Assembly (NCBI GenBank): GCA_025890175.1
Contig: JANPYM010000011.1
Span: forward strand, 271,669-335,668
Direction: 5' to 3'
From: Ciborinia camelliae
Taxonomy: Eukaryota > Ascomycota > Leotiomycetes > Helotiales > Sclerotiniaceae
Length of the DNA: 64,000 nucleotides
Shown: positions 1 through 11,803 of the stretch, piece after piece
Layout: every line of letters starts with the position of its first letter
Position numbering within the stretch: the first letter of the stretch is position 1
Notes under the pieces: generated by a model
What the model was told of the DNA's origin: nothing
Seen by the model: the letters and a program-made list of their open reading frames with translations, nothing else
The model's database searches: none
Position numbers and translations under genes: made by a program

Positions 1-2970
1 TTTTTTTTAAAATTGAAAAATTTGATAAAGATATAAATTTGTTTTCAAATATTATTTATATTTATTTTAAATATAATAAAATAAAAGAGGATATTATTGT
101 TTTTATATATTATATTTATATTTAATTTTAAAAAATGATTTAGGATTTTTAAAGGGTATTTGTATATATATAAAACTTTTATTAGATTATTTAAAATAAT
201 ATTAAGTTTCGATTTTTAATTAATTTGAAATATATTGATTAATAAGATTATATATTTAAATTTTTTTTTTTTTAATAGAATATAAATAGTGATTATAAAT
301 CAAAAAGATTTATAATTAAAATTAATATTTAAAAATAATTTTTTTAAATTAATAATAAAGATTTTTTAAAAAATAATAAAATTAATTATAATATTTGGTT
401 TTTTTTTTAAATTTAATATTTGTTCAAATAAATAGTTTTCGAAATTTTTTAAAAAAATTAAAAGATATTTATTATAATTTTAAGAAGTTTATTATAACTT
501 GAATTTTTTTTGTTAGGGTATAATAATCAATAAAGTTTTTATTTTATTTATTTATAATTTTTTGTAAATATTAAAAAATATAAATTGATTTCTTAAATAT
601 AGTTTTAGATTTATATTATAGTACAAAAACTTTTTTTAAATAATTATTATTAATAAAATTTTTAATAATAATATAAAATCTTTTTTTAAATAATTCGATT
701 ATAAATATATTTAGTTTTATTTTTTTTTTGAAATTGTAATCTTTTTTAGAAATAATTAAGATTTTAAAATATTTAAAAAAATTAAAAATAAATAATTTTA
801 TAATAAATAAAACAAAACGAAATAAAGAATATTTATATTTTATTTCAAAAAAGCTTAAATTTAAGAATATAATCTTAATTAAGAATCTAAATTTATTATT
901 TATTGAATTTTTAGACTAAATAATTGATTTTATAAAAAATATTAATTAAATATAAAATTGTTAATAAAATTGTTTAATAATATTAAAATAAAATTAAATA
1001 TTACTTTTTTTGAAAATTATCTTTTTTAAATATATTTGTTTTTATTTTGTTAAAAATTGATTTTTGTAATTATATTTAATATATTTTAATTGATTATATA
1101 AAATATATAAAATATTTATAAACTTTTTGATATATTGAATTATATTATTAATATATTAATTTATAGATTATAATATAAATAAAATATTTGTAAAAGATTT
1201 AAAAAAATTACTTTTATTAAATTATTTATTAATTATAAAATATGATTTATTATTATTTTTTATTTGATTTTTTTAATTATTATTGTAATTATTTTGTATA
1301 AATTAGGGATTTTTGGTAAAAAAATTTTATAAAAAATATAGATTTTGAGGGTAAAGCTAATTTTGTTATGAAATATTCGAAAAAATTGTTAAATATTTTG
1401 TAATAAGATTTTAAGGTTTTTGATATTGAATTAAAAATATTAATATTAATATATTTTATTTTAAAATTGATTTTATAAAAATTATATTTATTAATTTACT
1501 AAAACATTTTTAAATAAATTGTTTAAAATTTTTAAAACAATATTTTTCATTTTATTTGATTTTAGTTTATTATATAAATTTAATAATGAAATAAAATTTT
1601 TAGATCATTTTATAAACTTATTATAATATATTATATAAATTTGTATTTTTTTATATAATATTATAATATAATTGCTTTTTTCAAATATTTTTAATAAATA
1701 TTAAAATAATTATATTTAATATAAATTTTTTAAAAAAAATTAAAATATTAATTTTATTAATAATATTATTTTTAAATTTATCTTTATTCAATATTTTACA
1801 AAAAAGATATAAAATATATTAATAATATCCGAATAATAATTTTTTAATAATTTATTTAAATATTTTAATTTTTGATTATATATTAATATCAAATAGATCT
1901 ATAATTTTTATTAAAAAATATTTGAAAAAACGAAATTTAATATTATTTATATTAACAATAATAATATTATTATGGTTTTTAAAAATATTACAAATATAAA
2001 GAATAAAATCAATTTATTTAATTATTTTTTTATTATATAATATATAAATTGTTTTAAAAAACGTATTATTTGGAGAAGATAATAATTCTATAAAATCGAA
2101 ATTATATTCGAAACAAAATAATTATTTCAAAATAAATATATTATTATCAAACCGGTTTAAAAAAACGAACTTTAATTTCTTATTTAAAATAACAATAAAC
2201 ATTTTTGAAAATGAAAATAATAAAATTAAAAAAAGTTTTGTAAATTTTAATAATATATTTATAATTATAAATTTTGTATATAAATCTTTGATTTCAAAAT
2301 TTAATTTATAAAAAAATAATAATAATATTAAAAAATCTATTAATATAAATTTTGATTAAAAAATAAATTTAAAAAAATTAATAATATTATATAAAAAAAT
2401 AAAAAAAAAATAATATTAATATATAATAAAGAATTATATTATTTATTATTAATATTAATTTTTAAAAAAATTTTTAATTAAAAAAAATTAGAAAATATAG
2501 GGTATTATAAACAATCGAATATTACAATTTTTATAATAAATCCTATATAATTTTAATTTTATTTAAATTAAATGTAATTCAAAAAAAAATATAAATTCAA
2601 GTTTTAAAAATAAAAAAATAATTTATTAATTATATTCAAATTTTTTGAAAAATTGTATCAAAATTAATTATAATATAAAAATATTAAAAACTTTTTTTTT
2701 AAAAAATGAAAGATATAAAATATTAAGAATATATAATAAAAAAATTATATTTAATAATTTTAAAAAACTATATTGTTAATTTAAATAAGAGTATATAAAA
2801 ATAAAAAAACTAAATGTATATTATAATATATTAAATAAAAAAATTGAATAAATAAAAATTCCAAATCAAAATTGAGAAATTCTACAAATATCACTAAAAA
2901 ATAGTTTAATTTAGTTGAAAGGGAATATAAATTAAAAATCTAAATTGGGATTATTTATAAACAAAATTCT
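1..2970. repeat. AT-saturated, RIP-like relic DNA
   Basis: The stretch is almost entirely A and T, with long A and T runs and very few C or G, and no open frame of note. It changes abruptly to ordinary composition near 2970. Such cytosine-depleted, TpA-rich blocks are what repeat-induced point mutation leaves of transposons in Pezizomycotina. The original element cannot be recognised. No gene seen. Confidence 0.8.
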
Positions 2971-4622
2971 GAGCTAATACTACGTTAGTCTAGTTTTTAT
3001 GTGATCTGTTAAATCTACCCCTGTTATTAGGTCGGGTTATTTAAAGGGTAGTCCTTATGAATAAAAAATGACATTGCCATCCCAATCGGCATAAAGGATT
3101 TGAGTCATTGGAGGTTGGAGTGCGCATGACTGTTGGAATTCTCATCAAGGATCCAGATCATTTCTCATTATACGCGGAGGAATTTTCCTACCTACTCATC
3201 TCATCTTATGTTTTGTATGCTTTGTAAATAACAAGATGAGATAAGAATTCCAAGTAGAATTTATGATGAGATGAGAGATAGACAATAAAAAAGTGATTAA
3301 AACAACCATCTATCCTCTGGTCTCTAAGAATTAAGGGGTATTTACATAATTACACAAACCTCCTTATATTATTTCCAGGTAAACCAAGATTCGATATCAA
3401 ACTTCAAGTTCTCAACTGGAGTATAAAAAAAGAGTTGACAAATATCTCTGCTTTTGAGGACATAGACTGTCCATAATCACTTTCTCAATACTTTCTATGA
3501 AAAGAGCAGAATTCGAGAAGGGCGATCGTAATTCCTTATATAGTACTCTATGAATTTCCCATTATTTCGTTGTAGTGGTGTGGTGTGTGTAGAGATCATG
3601 TTGAGTTAAAGTGAATCATCAACATACCTAGACTACTATGCAACCATCATCACTTCTCCCAAACAAAATTTCAAGTTCAGAAACTCTTAATGGAAAGAAG
3701 GAGTGAGTTAAAAATTGAGGTTATTTAATCTGTGCACACATCATTCAATACCTACCTACCTACCCATACATGCAAGCAAGCACTGCCCAGATCCCAGAAG
3801 ATCAACAATACGATAACACTCAACCCGACTTATCCTCCCATCCTGCCATCCCAGTCCCACCCCATCCTATCCCAGGTTTCAATATTACAACCAACCCAAG
3901 AACTCCACATCCTCCAACATCTCCGAGAACTTCAGAACCATATGTACTTCATCCTATTCAGCCGAGACAGATTCAACTTCTATACTATGAATGACAAGTT
4001 TCGATCCGTTGAGAGGAATTTTAAAAAATCAATCAAGAACTAACAATATCAATCTGACTGATACTATACCATATTTCCTTTCCCTTCCTTTCCTTCCGTA
4101 TAAATATAATCTTACAACAAACATCCATCCGTACAAAACGAACCCCCCTCCCATTTCATCACATCTCATCACATCTCATCTCATATATGTATATGAAAAT
4201 TTGATAGCTAGCCACAAAAGTAATGATACAGAATAAATAACAACATAACAATTTCCAACTTTATTTCATGTATTGATGAATAAACACAGACAAATAAAAT
4301 AATATGCATTATTGTATCATACCACTTTTGCATCCCGAATCATCCCGTTCAGCAAAATCCAAATCATTTCGTTCGTTCATTCATTCGTTGGTTCATCCCT
4401 CCCTGGTTTGGTTTGATTTTGGTTTGGTTCCGCAGGAAATATATGCATGCGATGAATGGCACATTCATAGCCAGGGGCCAAGGGACATCCTATTGACACT
4501 TGGAAACAGCGAGACAGGTCACTCGGGATCTTCGGAATCGCATTTTTCCACGTCCGAGTCTTCATTTATATCTGAATGTCATCGGAATCCGAATGAGCCG
4601 AAGCATTCGAATAAGGATCCAT
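2971..4622. other. Intergenic, no gene recognised
   Basis: Normal-composition DNA between the AT-rich block and the 3' end of the NACHT-ankyrin gene. It holds an imperfect inverted repeat around 3196-3240 (arms TCTCATCTT / AAGATGAGA) and pyrimidine-rich simple sequence at 3760-4200. Short open frames here translate to low-complexity Pro/Ser/Thr/His sequence and look non-coding. Confidence 0.6.
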
Positions 4623-7600
4623 TTATACAGGCTTGAATGGACCCCCCTTCACATGCTTGAATGCTGATCTATCGTCTTCGTACAGTTCTTCGGCCGTTTT
4701 CGCTCCATGTTTGAGCAACAAGTCCCTGATTTCATTCTTGCGTTCAATATCGCTAAGCTCTTGTGGTCTCTCTTTATATACTTCGCCATTGAGATAATGT
4801 TCTGAATCATTACCTAGGCAGTACCAATCGTAGTGTAGCTCGCCTGAATTCACTAGGTCAAGTGGGGTTTCCCCTACATCAGAGATTGGGGAAGCCTTTG
4901 CTTGTTTTCGAAGTAACAGCTTGACACATTCCAAGTGGCCGTTAGCGGAAGCTTCGTGAAGTGGAGTCCAGCTATATCTGTTGGTGATAGATGCGCTCAC
5001 CCCAACATCTAGGAAAAATTTGACCATCTTAGTGTTCCCAAATGCAGCGGCCCTATAAAGTTCGTGCACTTGTTGGCGATTTGTATGGTTAACGTTAGCC
5101 CCCTTTGAGATCAAATAGTTCAGAACTGGATATCCTTTGGTAAGCTCGAGTCTGTGACGAGGGTAGTTTTAACTTACTTTCTTCGTGTTCAGTACCAGCA
5201 TGAGCAGTGAATGCGGTCCTCTGGTTGACACCCTCATGGTCTACTGGAACATCCTTGTCAAGGATGACCTTCACAAGATCTTTGTTGTTTCGGAAAACAG
5301 CACGATGCAAGAGGGGCTGACCGAAAAAGCTTTTCGATTTAGCATCTACGCCGTTGTTCAAAAGTACTTCAACTGTCTTTGTGTGACCGCATTCTACAGC
5401 TAGAAAGCAAGCGGTATTGAAGAAGTCTTGTGCTTGAAGGGCCCCTTTCTTATTGGTAGATATATATGGGCTATCACTGGGTGCTTCGGAGTCGAGAGGG
5501 TGTAAGAAGATGAAACCTTCTACTTCATTGAAACGCCCCTCGTAAGCAAGAACAAGAAGTTGCCCGTATTGATGAAGTAAAGGATTCGCCTCTGAGTTCT
5601 TCTGGGTTTCAGAACTTTCCTCGCACGCTGACTGAATAATGTTTGTGGGTTCTTCTGATCTCTTATTCACAAAACAGAGGAGGATAAGGAACGGGGAGAT
5701 CAACAAAGTAAATAACAAGTTGACCAAATCGAATAGCGACCATTGAATCTCGTGTTTCTTGACGTTCGCGAGGATCTTATCAGCAGTCTCTCGGTACCCT
5801 CGTTGTATAGCGTATAGTAAAAAAAGGTGGCCTGTTTTACAGAAGAGATCGACAGTAGCTCCCTTTTCTACCAACATTTCTGCAATATCACCAAAGCCCC
5901 CCTTAAGAGCAATCATTAGAGGAGATTGATTGAAGTTATCAAGCGCATCGATGTTCGTACTATCCTCAGTGGCGAGTTCTCGAGCAATTACATTGCTACC
6001 TAAGAAGACAGCAAGATGCAATGGGGTTGCGGCAATGTCAAATATGCCGTAATAAACATTTCTCTCGTTAAAATAAATACCAGGCTGTGATAGATGCTTT
6101 GAATGAGTGTAGTAAGCTTCCGATCTAAGTAGAAAATTAGAGTAGAGGACTCTATTTGGTGCTTCATTAACGAGTTTGCGTAAGTAGCGTTCAAGCTCCT
6201 TGTACTTCGTTGTATCATCTGGCTTACGGACAACTTTAAAATGTTGATTTAAAAATGTGGCTGCGTATTCAGCAAAGGGATATGTATCAAGCTCTTCGTC
6301 TTCTGACCGCCTGAAGGATTCTCCTGAATGGCAAAATTCGGCGGGCAACTCTGCGGCTCTCATACAAAGATACTTTGCGCAGGCCAGAGGTATTTCTATA
6401 CGAAAATCGTTAAACTCCAATTCTTTTCGTCCTCGGAAAAAGGTTTCAGCAGAGTAATGAACGAAAAGGACCACATCATCCATATTAATCTCGACTAAGC
6501 CACAGCAAACAGAGGTGATCCTCTCCTTGGAAAATGGGATCTCGTTTTTGATAACCTCTTTATTCATCTGTGTTGCGATCGCATGGGTGAGTTCTTGAAA
6601 CTTCAATGGCCGCAATGCGTAAGACATCCAAGCCAGAGTCGCACGTGCCAGATCCCTTCTTCCTCTATCCTTTGTTTTGACGCGGTCAATAGCATTTGTG
6701 TAACTTTCATCCACTCCTTCTGGTAGATTTTCGAGGATTTCCCAGACTTCCTTAGGGTCATCAAGGTTGCTGAGCGCAGCCATATGAAGTTTGACTAATA
6801 GAAACCTAGAGCTGTTAGATATAGCTTTTATCAAGAACGCTTCATGTAGCATCATACATTTCCTTTGACTTTCTTCTCACTTTAGATTTAATGTCTTCCC
6901 TAGAGAGTTTTTGTAATTTCGAGTCATTGTCAATTTCGGAATCTATGTATTCGTCAATATCCGACTTCAGAGCTTTTATAATCTCTAAGCTGAAGCCTTC
7001 AGACAGTTCGTCTCGTTTCTCAAGGAGTCTGGCAGTGACCAATATCCTAACATCTTCGTCGATTCTTTTGAAACTATCGAGTAGGGGCTTGCGAATTCTG
7101 AATGCGCACTCGTCCATAGCATCGAGAATAAGGTAAAAGGGTCTATTCAAAAGCAGATTGGACAAGAACTTTGTCAACATTTCCTCGTGGGGTTTGGGAT
7201 ACTGGCCATCAAATTTACCGCGACTTGTCTGTGCCTTCCATGCGTCTTCTATATCGGAAGGTATAAGCGGCATTTCTGCCACAATTTGTCTGACGACACT
7301 CCCAAGAAGATCCCGCACTGTGGTTTCATGCTTATGAGACATGTAAAGAAATGCAACTACAGGTTCAGACTTGTCCTTTGTCGCTACATTTTGCAAATGC
7401 CGTATTATGATTGATCTGCACATTATCTTAGCCGCGGTGCTATTGAAACCCAAAAAAATGCTTGTATCTCACGCTAATACACTCTTGCCAGGTCCCGCTA
7501 CAGCTTATTAGTGTTGAATATATTTCAGGTCGAGGCTGGAACTTACGTTGTCCTGTATACCAGAGCTTTGAGGAACGTGTTTTCGTCCAATTTTGAAAAG

Positions 7601-8540
7601 CTGTTGAGTTCAAAAGCTTTTTTCCAGCATTTGGGCGTCCCTTCACGCGCTCCAAGAGTTCCCCATGTTTCGTCTCAAAATCTAATGAAGACAACCATTC
7701 AAGAATCTCGTTGCGCTCTTGTCGACTGAAACCTTTCTCGATCGCTTCAATTCTGTAACCCGCCTTTTTGATCTCTCGATAATTAGCAGTATCAATGCAC
7801 CGGTCAACCTGATTCTTCGCGGAATGCATCTCGGAGAGGAGTTTGCTAAGCTCACTGTCCTCCTTAAAGGCAAGCTTAATCCCTTTCTCTAATAATCTCA
7901 TTAGCTATGTCATGTCGGCTTAAGTATCTGTTACATACTGAACCACCCGTCGCGATTTTCTATGGCAATCGCACAAAACTTCAAGGAACAGCAGAATACT
8001 GTAGTAATGCGACTTCTGAGAATGTGAAGGGTTCGATCACCCGCATCATGCAGATATTCACTGATCATTGAAATCTCCTCAAATAGCGCTTTCATGTCAG
8101 CGAAGAAAGATTCTAGAATCTCAACGTCCTTTTGTGTCGCTGCAAACGCCTTGAATAACAAGGCAAAACCTTGCAAAATGATGGTAGCTGGAGAGACGAC
8201 TGGCACCGCCTGTATCAAAATTAGAAGCTGATATCCCAGGGGCAAAAATACTAACCGCCGCTACTATTTCAAAGACTTTGCTTGCAATATCGATGGCTGT
8301 CTGAATGGCTTCAATATGACGACCGACCTTCCGGCAAATCTCTGTTAGGCGACTTTCGCTTTTCCCCAATGACTTCTCTAATGTTTCTGGCCATTTGGAA
8401 GGGTCTAGAATTGCTTCCATGAAAGCACCGCCATACTTTTCATATGCAGCAGTAGTGAAGAACTTCTTTTGTGCGTCTTCCCAAAGGTCCAAGATATTAT
8501 TTTCGACCATTAATTCAGGTCCTGGCAGTTCCTGAGCCAT
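4623..8540 (-). CDS. NACHT domain / ankyrin repeat protein (fungal NLR-like, STAND)
   Basis: Model by in-frame splicing: exons 8540-8256, 8209-7939, 7888-7547, 7497-7473, 7439-6858, 6811-5178, 5134-4623, giving 1216 aa. The N-terminal ~190 residues are helical and resemble fungal STAND N-terminal (Goodbye-like) domains. A Walker A motif, GQPGPGKSVLA, is assembled across exons 3-4 (about aa 298-308) and Walker B, LILDAMDEC, lies near aa 409-418, so this is a NACHT NTPase. Ankyrin-type repeats follow at about 760-852 and again to the C-terminus. A very hydrophobic stretch (about 860-884) sits between the two ankyrin blocks. Fungal proteins of this layout are linked to non-self recognition; the ligand is unknown. 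Intron 4 is only 33 nt. The start at 8540 is preferred; an in-frame ATG at 8570 would add 10 residues. All joins keep frame, so the gene looks intact. Confidence 0.85.
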
Positions 8541-9570
8541 TTTCAATGGTATTAAAACTCTCTGAATCAATGATTTGAGAAGAAGTTGAGAAGCTGAGAA
8601 GTTTCAACAAACACAGAAGTAATACAATACGATTGCAGGGCTGAAAGAAATCAACATACAGGGCAAAGCGAATCATTTTTAATAGCCGATAGCTCACGAC
8701 GTACATGCGGCTGAGCTTCAAGTGTATCTGAACTCGGAAGTTTCGATGAAAAATCCCTGAATGTACATAATCATTTAATTATCTCATTGGAAACACGTCA
8801 ACACACCACTTTGTTGTATAGGATGATCATAGGTAACTATACCCCAACAGATGTTACTGCGCAATAGGCCCAGGTATTTACCCACGGGCTAGGCCCTTTA
8901 TCCAATACCCATGCCCCGGAATAGAGCAGCCGAGACAACTCAGCAGATGGATACTCTATTCATGTAGATGAGATTCTTTATCGCAAGTGCCCAATTTTCG
9001 GTAATCTCAGGAAGCACTGAGCCTCGAATTCCCAATGAGAACAAAGGACGGCAGGAAAGGAAGGCCCCTGGCTTTCTAACTAGGTTGATCGAAATCTTTT
9101 ATCTATAACTGATATTCTTGACTCGAATCCATACCACCCCCAAAAATGGAGGGAGCTTCAACAGGGTTTCCATGACTGCTGTCGCTGTCGGTAGACTCCT
9201 TGGAGAAGAAATGTTGCTGCCCAACCCAATGCGGTAGACCCCCCTGATCTCTTATGTGAACAAAAGAAATGCTTTTACCGACGTTGTCCAACCCAGTACT
9301 CGTATTTCACACGTAGCTCCCCCGCCTCTTGCCCATTAGATTCCCTCCACGCTCTTCACCTGCCATTTATTGTTTGCAGCGTAAAAGTCATATTAACGTT
9401 TCTCCATCGGCTTGGCAACCATTAATAGTATCAAGAAAATAGCTTGATGTTTCATTATAAAGTGTCTTATCTATCAACCTGGCCGTTGAGCGGTATAAAT
9501 AACTAATAATCCCAAGAATTCTCGATCAGCTGCAGGTCTCATTCGGCAACAGGGCAACAGGAGTTTGAGG
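8541..9570. other. Upstream intergenic region of the NACHT-ankyrin gene
   Basis: No supported gene. It includes the presumed promoter of the minus-strand NACHT gene. A 62-codon minus frame at 9103-9291 has protein-like composition but no flanking exons or recognisable family. Confidence 0.5.
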
Positions 9571-9776
9571 CAGGGCTGGGCAAAGGTGGGGTTAACCCGG
9601 GGTAAACCCGGGTAGAAATCAATGGGTTACCATCCTGCTAATCCTATAAAATTTCAAATGGTACGGGTATAGCCGACGGGTATAGTCACGTAGGGTTAAT
9701 AGGAGCATGGGGAGAAGTTAGAGTAATCATCCGTAAAGGGCCAATACCCCGCGTAGGGTACGGGTGCCCAGCCCTG
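9571..9776. mobile_element. hAT-type MITE, 206 bp
   Basis: The element begins CAGGGCTGGGCA and ends with the exact inverted complement TGCCCAGCCCTG, a perfect 12-bp terminal inverted repeat. It is flanked on both sides by the 8-bp sequence GTTTGAGG (9563-9570 and 9777-9784), a target-site duplication. An 8-bp duplication and CAGGG-type ends are characteristic of hAT transposons. The interior is non-coding, with short inverted GGGTTAACCC / GGGTAAACCC motifs. It must have been mobilised by a transposase encoded elsewhere. Confidence 0.88.
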
Positions 9777-9784
9777 GTTTGAGG

Positions 9785-10205
9785 AATTACGGGTAGGCCG
9801 TTTGCTAAGATAGTCGAGGAAGGGAAGGTGTCGGTACAATCATGTGATTGTTTATCGGAGCTATTCGAACTGAACGAACTGATTAGCATACGAACTAGCA
9901 CATCAACATCCTCTGTATAAGAGATCTACTTTAGCATAGTATTATAGGAGCGTTGGCGGGCCCACAGAGCCTGAAAGGTCAGATATACTCACAATTGATC
10001 TTGGGGGGGGCGGCGTGTGCCCCTCCTTTCCCAGATTCTAGTCCGATCAGTTGATACGGTAGTTTATATAATCAAATTTTATTTTTGGATGCGGTCTACT
10101 TAAGAACAAAATTATATAATAATTTTATATGCAAATTTTTATAATAAATTGTTAGCTGAGACGGTTACTATATAGCCGCCCCGCGTGCGGGGGAGGGGTA
10201 CTAGT
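9785..10205. other. Intergenic; GC-rich arms around an AT-rich core
   Basis: No gene. At about 10003-10040 and 10176-10200 there are G/C-rich tracts on either side of an AT-rich core. This layout recalls a degraded MITE, but no clean inverted repeat or duplication was found. Confidence 0.35.
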
Positions 10206-10394
10206 TGTCACGCCAAGGCCCCTGCCTAGTGAATGACAGTCACGTGATCGATCATGTGACCATGGTGGTCACATGATCACCTCTATATTAGATAGTGTTC
10301 TTTCCAAGAGAATTCTTTTCTCTTTAATATAGTTCTTTTATCAGATTATATATCTACGATTTCACCTTCATGATCCCATGTGACGCGTATAACA
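10206..10394. mobile_element. Solo LTR (LTR-retrotransposon remnant), 189 bp
   Basis: The sequence starts TGTCACGCC and ends TATAACA, giving the TGT...ACA ends of an LTR. It is bounded on both sides by the 5-bp sequence CTAGT (10201-10205 and 10395-10399), as expected for an integrase duplication. The duplication directly flanks one LTR, so this is a solo LTR left by recombination between two LTRs. It contains a set of interleaved palindromes (CACGTG, GATCGATC, CCATGG) at 10240-10280. The small size suggests a Copia-type element; that is inference. Confidence 0.8.
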
Positions 10395-10399
10395 CTAGT

Positions 10400-11803
10400 A
10401 GTAGAATACAGCGGAGCTATATTCTACTACTACTACCTTAATTCAATTCAATGCTTCCATCATATGTTACGGATCTAGAGGTAATAAAAACAAAAAAAAT
10501 ACCTGGACAGAGAATTCAGACTTGAAGCCGATATATCGACAATCGCCAACATTCAACGTTAATCAATGGCGAATCTCCAGTACAATGTTTAATTCTTAAA
10601 TATTTAATAAATACAAAAACGGGTTTTTAAAGTTAAACGAAGGGAATTATAAAAACATATAAAACTTTATATTGAATAAAACATTATCGCTTAAATGGTA
10701 ATCGATGGTGTATCGTTGGCTATTTAAAGAGATAATAATAATTTTATTTAGAGGATAATAAAAAATCTTTGGTCCAATATTGATCTAGTTGATTCCTTGT
10801 ATTTTCTATTGTAACATCATACACCTGCTCGGAGTCACATAATATAATTTTTTAGTATAGTTTAATGAATAAAATTTTAAAATTTAAAAATATTTCATTA
10901 AATGGTTATTAAATTATGGAAAATTCAAATTCGAAAATGGCTTGCTAAAATATATATTTTAAGGTGGTCGGAAAGTAGAGGGGGCCGGAAAGGGACTTAC
11001 CCACCTATCTACTAGGTATATGGTCGAACGTGACATTATATAACATTACGTAACGTGAAGTGACATTATATAACCTAACGTGACATCATTTGAGTTACAA
11101 TTTGCAATTTGCCATCTATAATCTGCCTACCCTGTTATTTATATCAAGATAACCTTACCTCACCTCACCTCACCTCACCTCACCTCAACTCATCTCAACC
11201 AAGTAACTTCATCATATTATATATATTTCCCCATTCCCCTATATTTCTCCGTTTCCCATTCCACTGTATTTGCCCATTCCCTATTCCCATTCCTATTCCC
11301 AATTCATCTCCCATTTCCCGTATCAAAGTCATACCAGCATCACATATCACATCAAATCACATAAATCTCATATAAAACAATTATTTTTCCCGGTTGAAGA
11401 GGGTATATTTTTATCTATCTTTTATCACATCCATCAATACTTCTCTTGTCGTCCTCCTTAACATCATCAAGATGTCAAGTCGGTTTAACGTCACAAGAGA
11501 TTTCCTAACCCATCCATCCCCTTTTTTATTCCCATCATATTCATATTTCATCCTGCGCCACGCCACCAAGATGTCCGGTTGATGGATCATCTGTTACCTT
11601 CCCTTTCGCTGTTGAAAACTCCAAAGTAACGCTCACAATAACAAATCGCTTTTGTCTTAAATGCCCCAACCAAGAAACGCCGATGTTGAAGTCGTTCCCA
11701 TTGGTTAAAGAACCAAGACATTATAATAATAATAAAAAGAAAAAGTCTCATGATATCATCTTCAAATCACATCCCCTATTAACAAATGGATATGAAGAGA
11801 AAT
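10400..11803. other. Intergenic, partly AT-rich relic
   Basis: A hairpin-forming inverted repeat (GTAGTAGAATA ... TATTCTACTAC) lies at about 10397-10434. From 10570 to 10970 the DNA is AT-rich and looks RIP-affected. A CCTCA pentamer array (about 11157-11187) and C/T-rich simple sequence follow. The final part is the 3' flank of the methionine synthase gene. No coding region supported. Confidence 0.6.

Noticed and set aside
9103..9291. 62-codon minus frame with protein-like composition
   Set aside because: No recognisable family, no flanking exons and no supported start; may be a relic but cannot be supported.
10003..10200. Possible third MITE with GC-rich ends and AT-rich core
   Set aside because: The two GC-rich ends do not align as inverted repeats and no target duplication could be defined.
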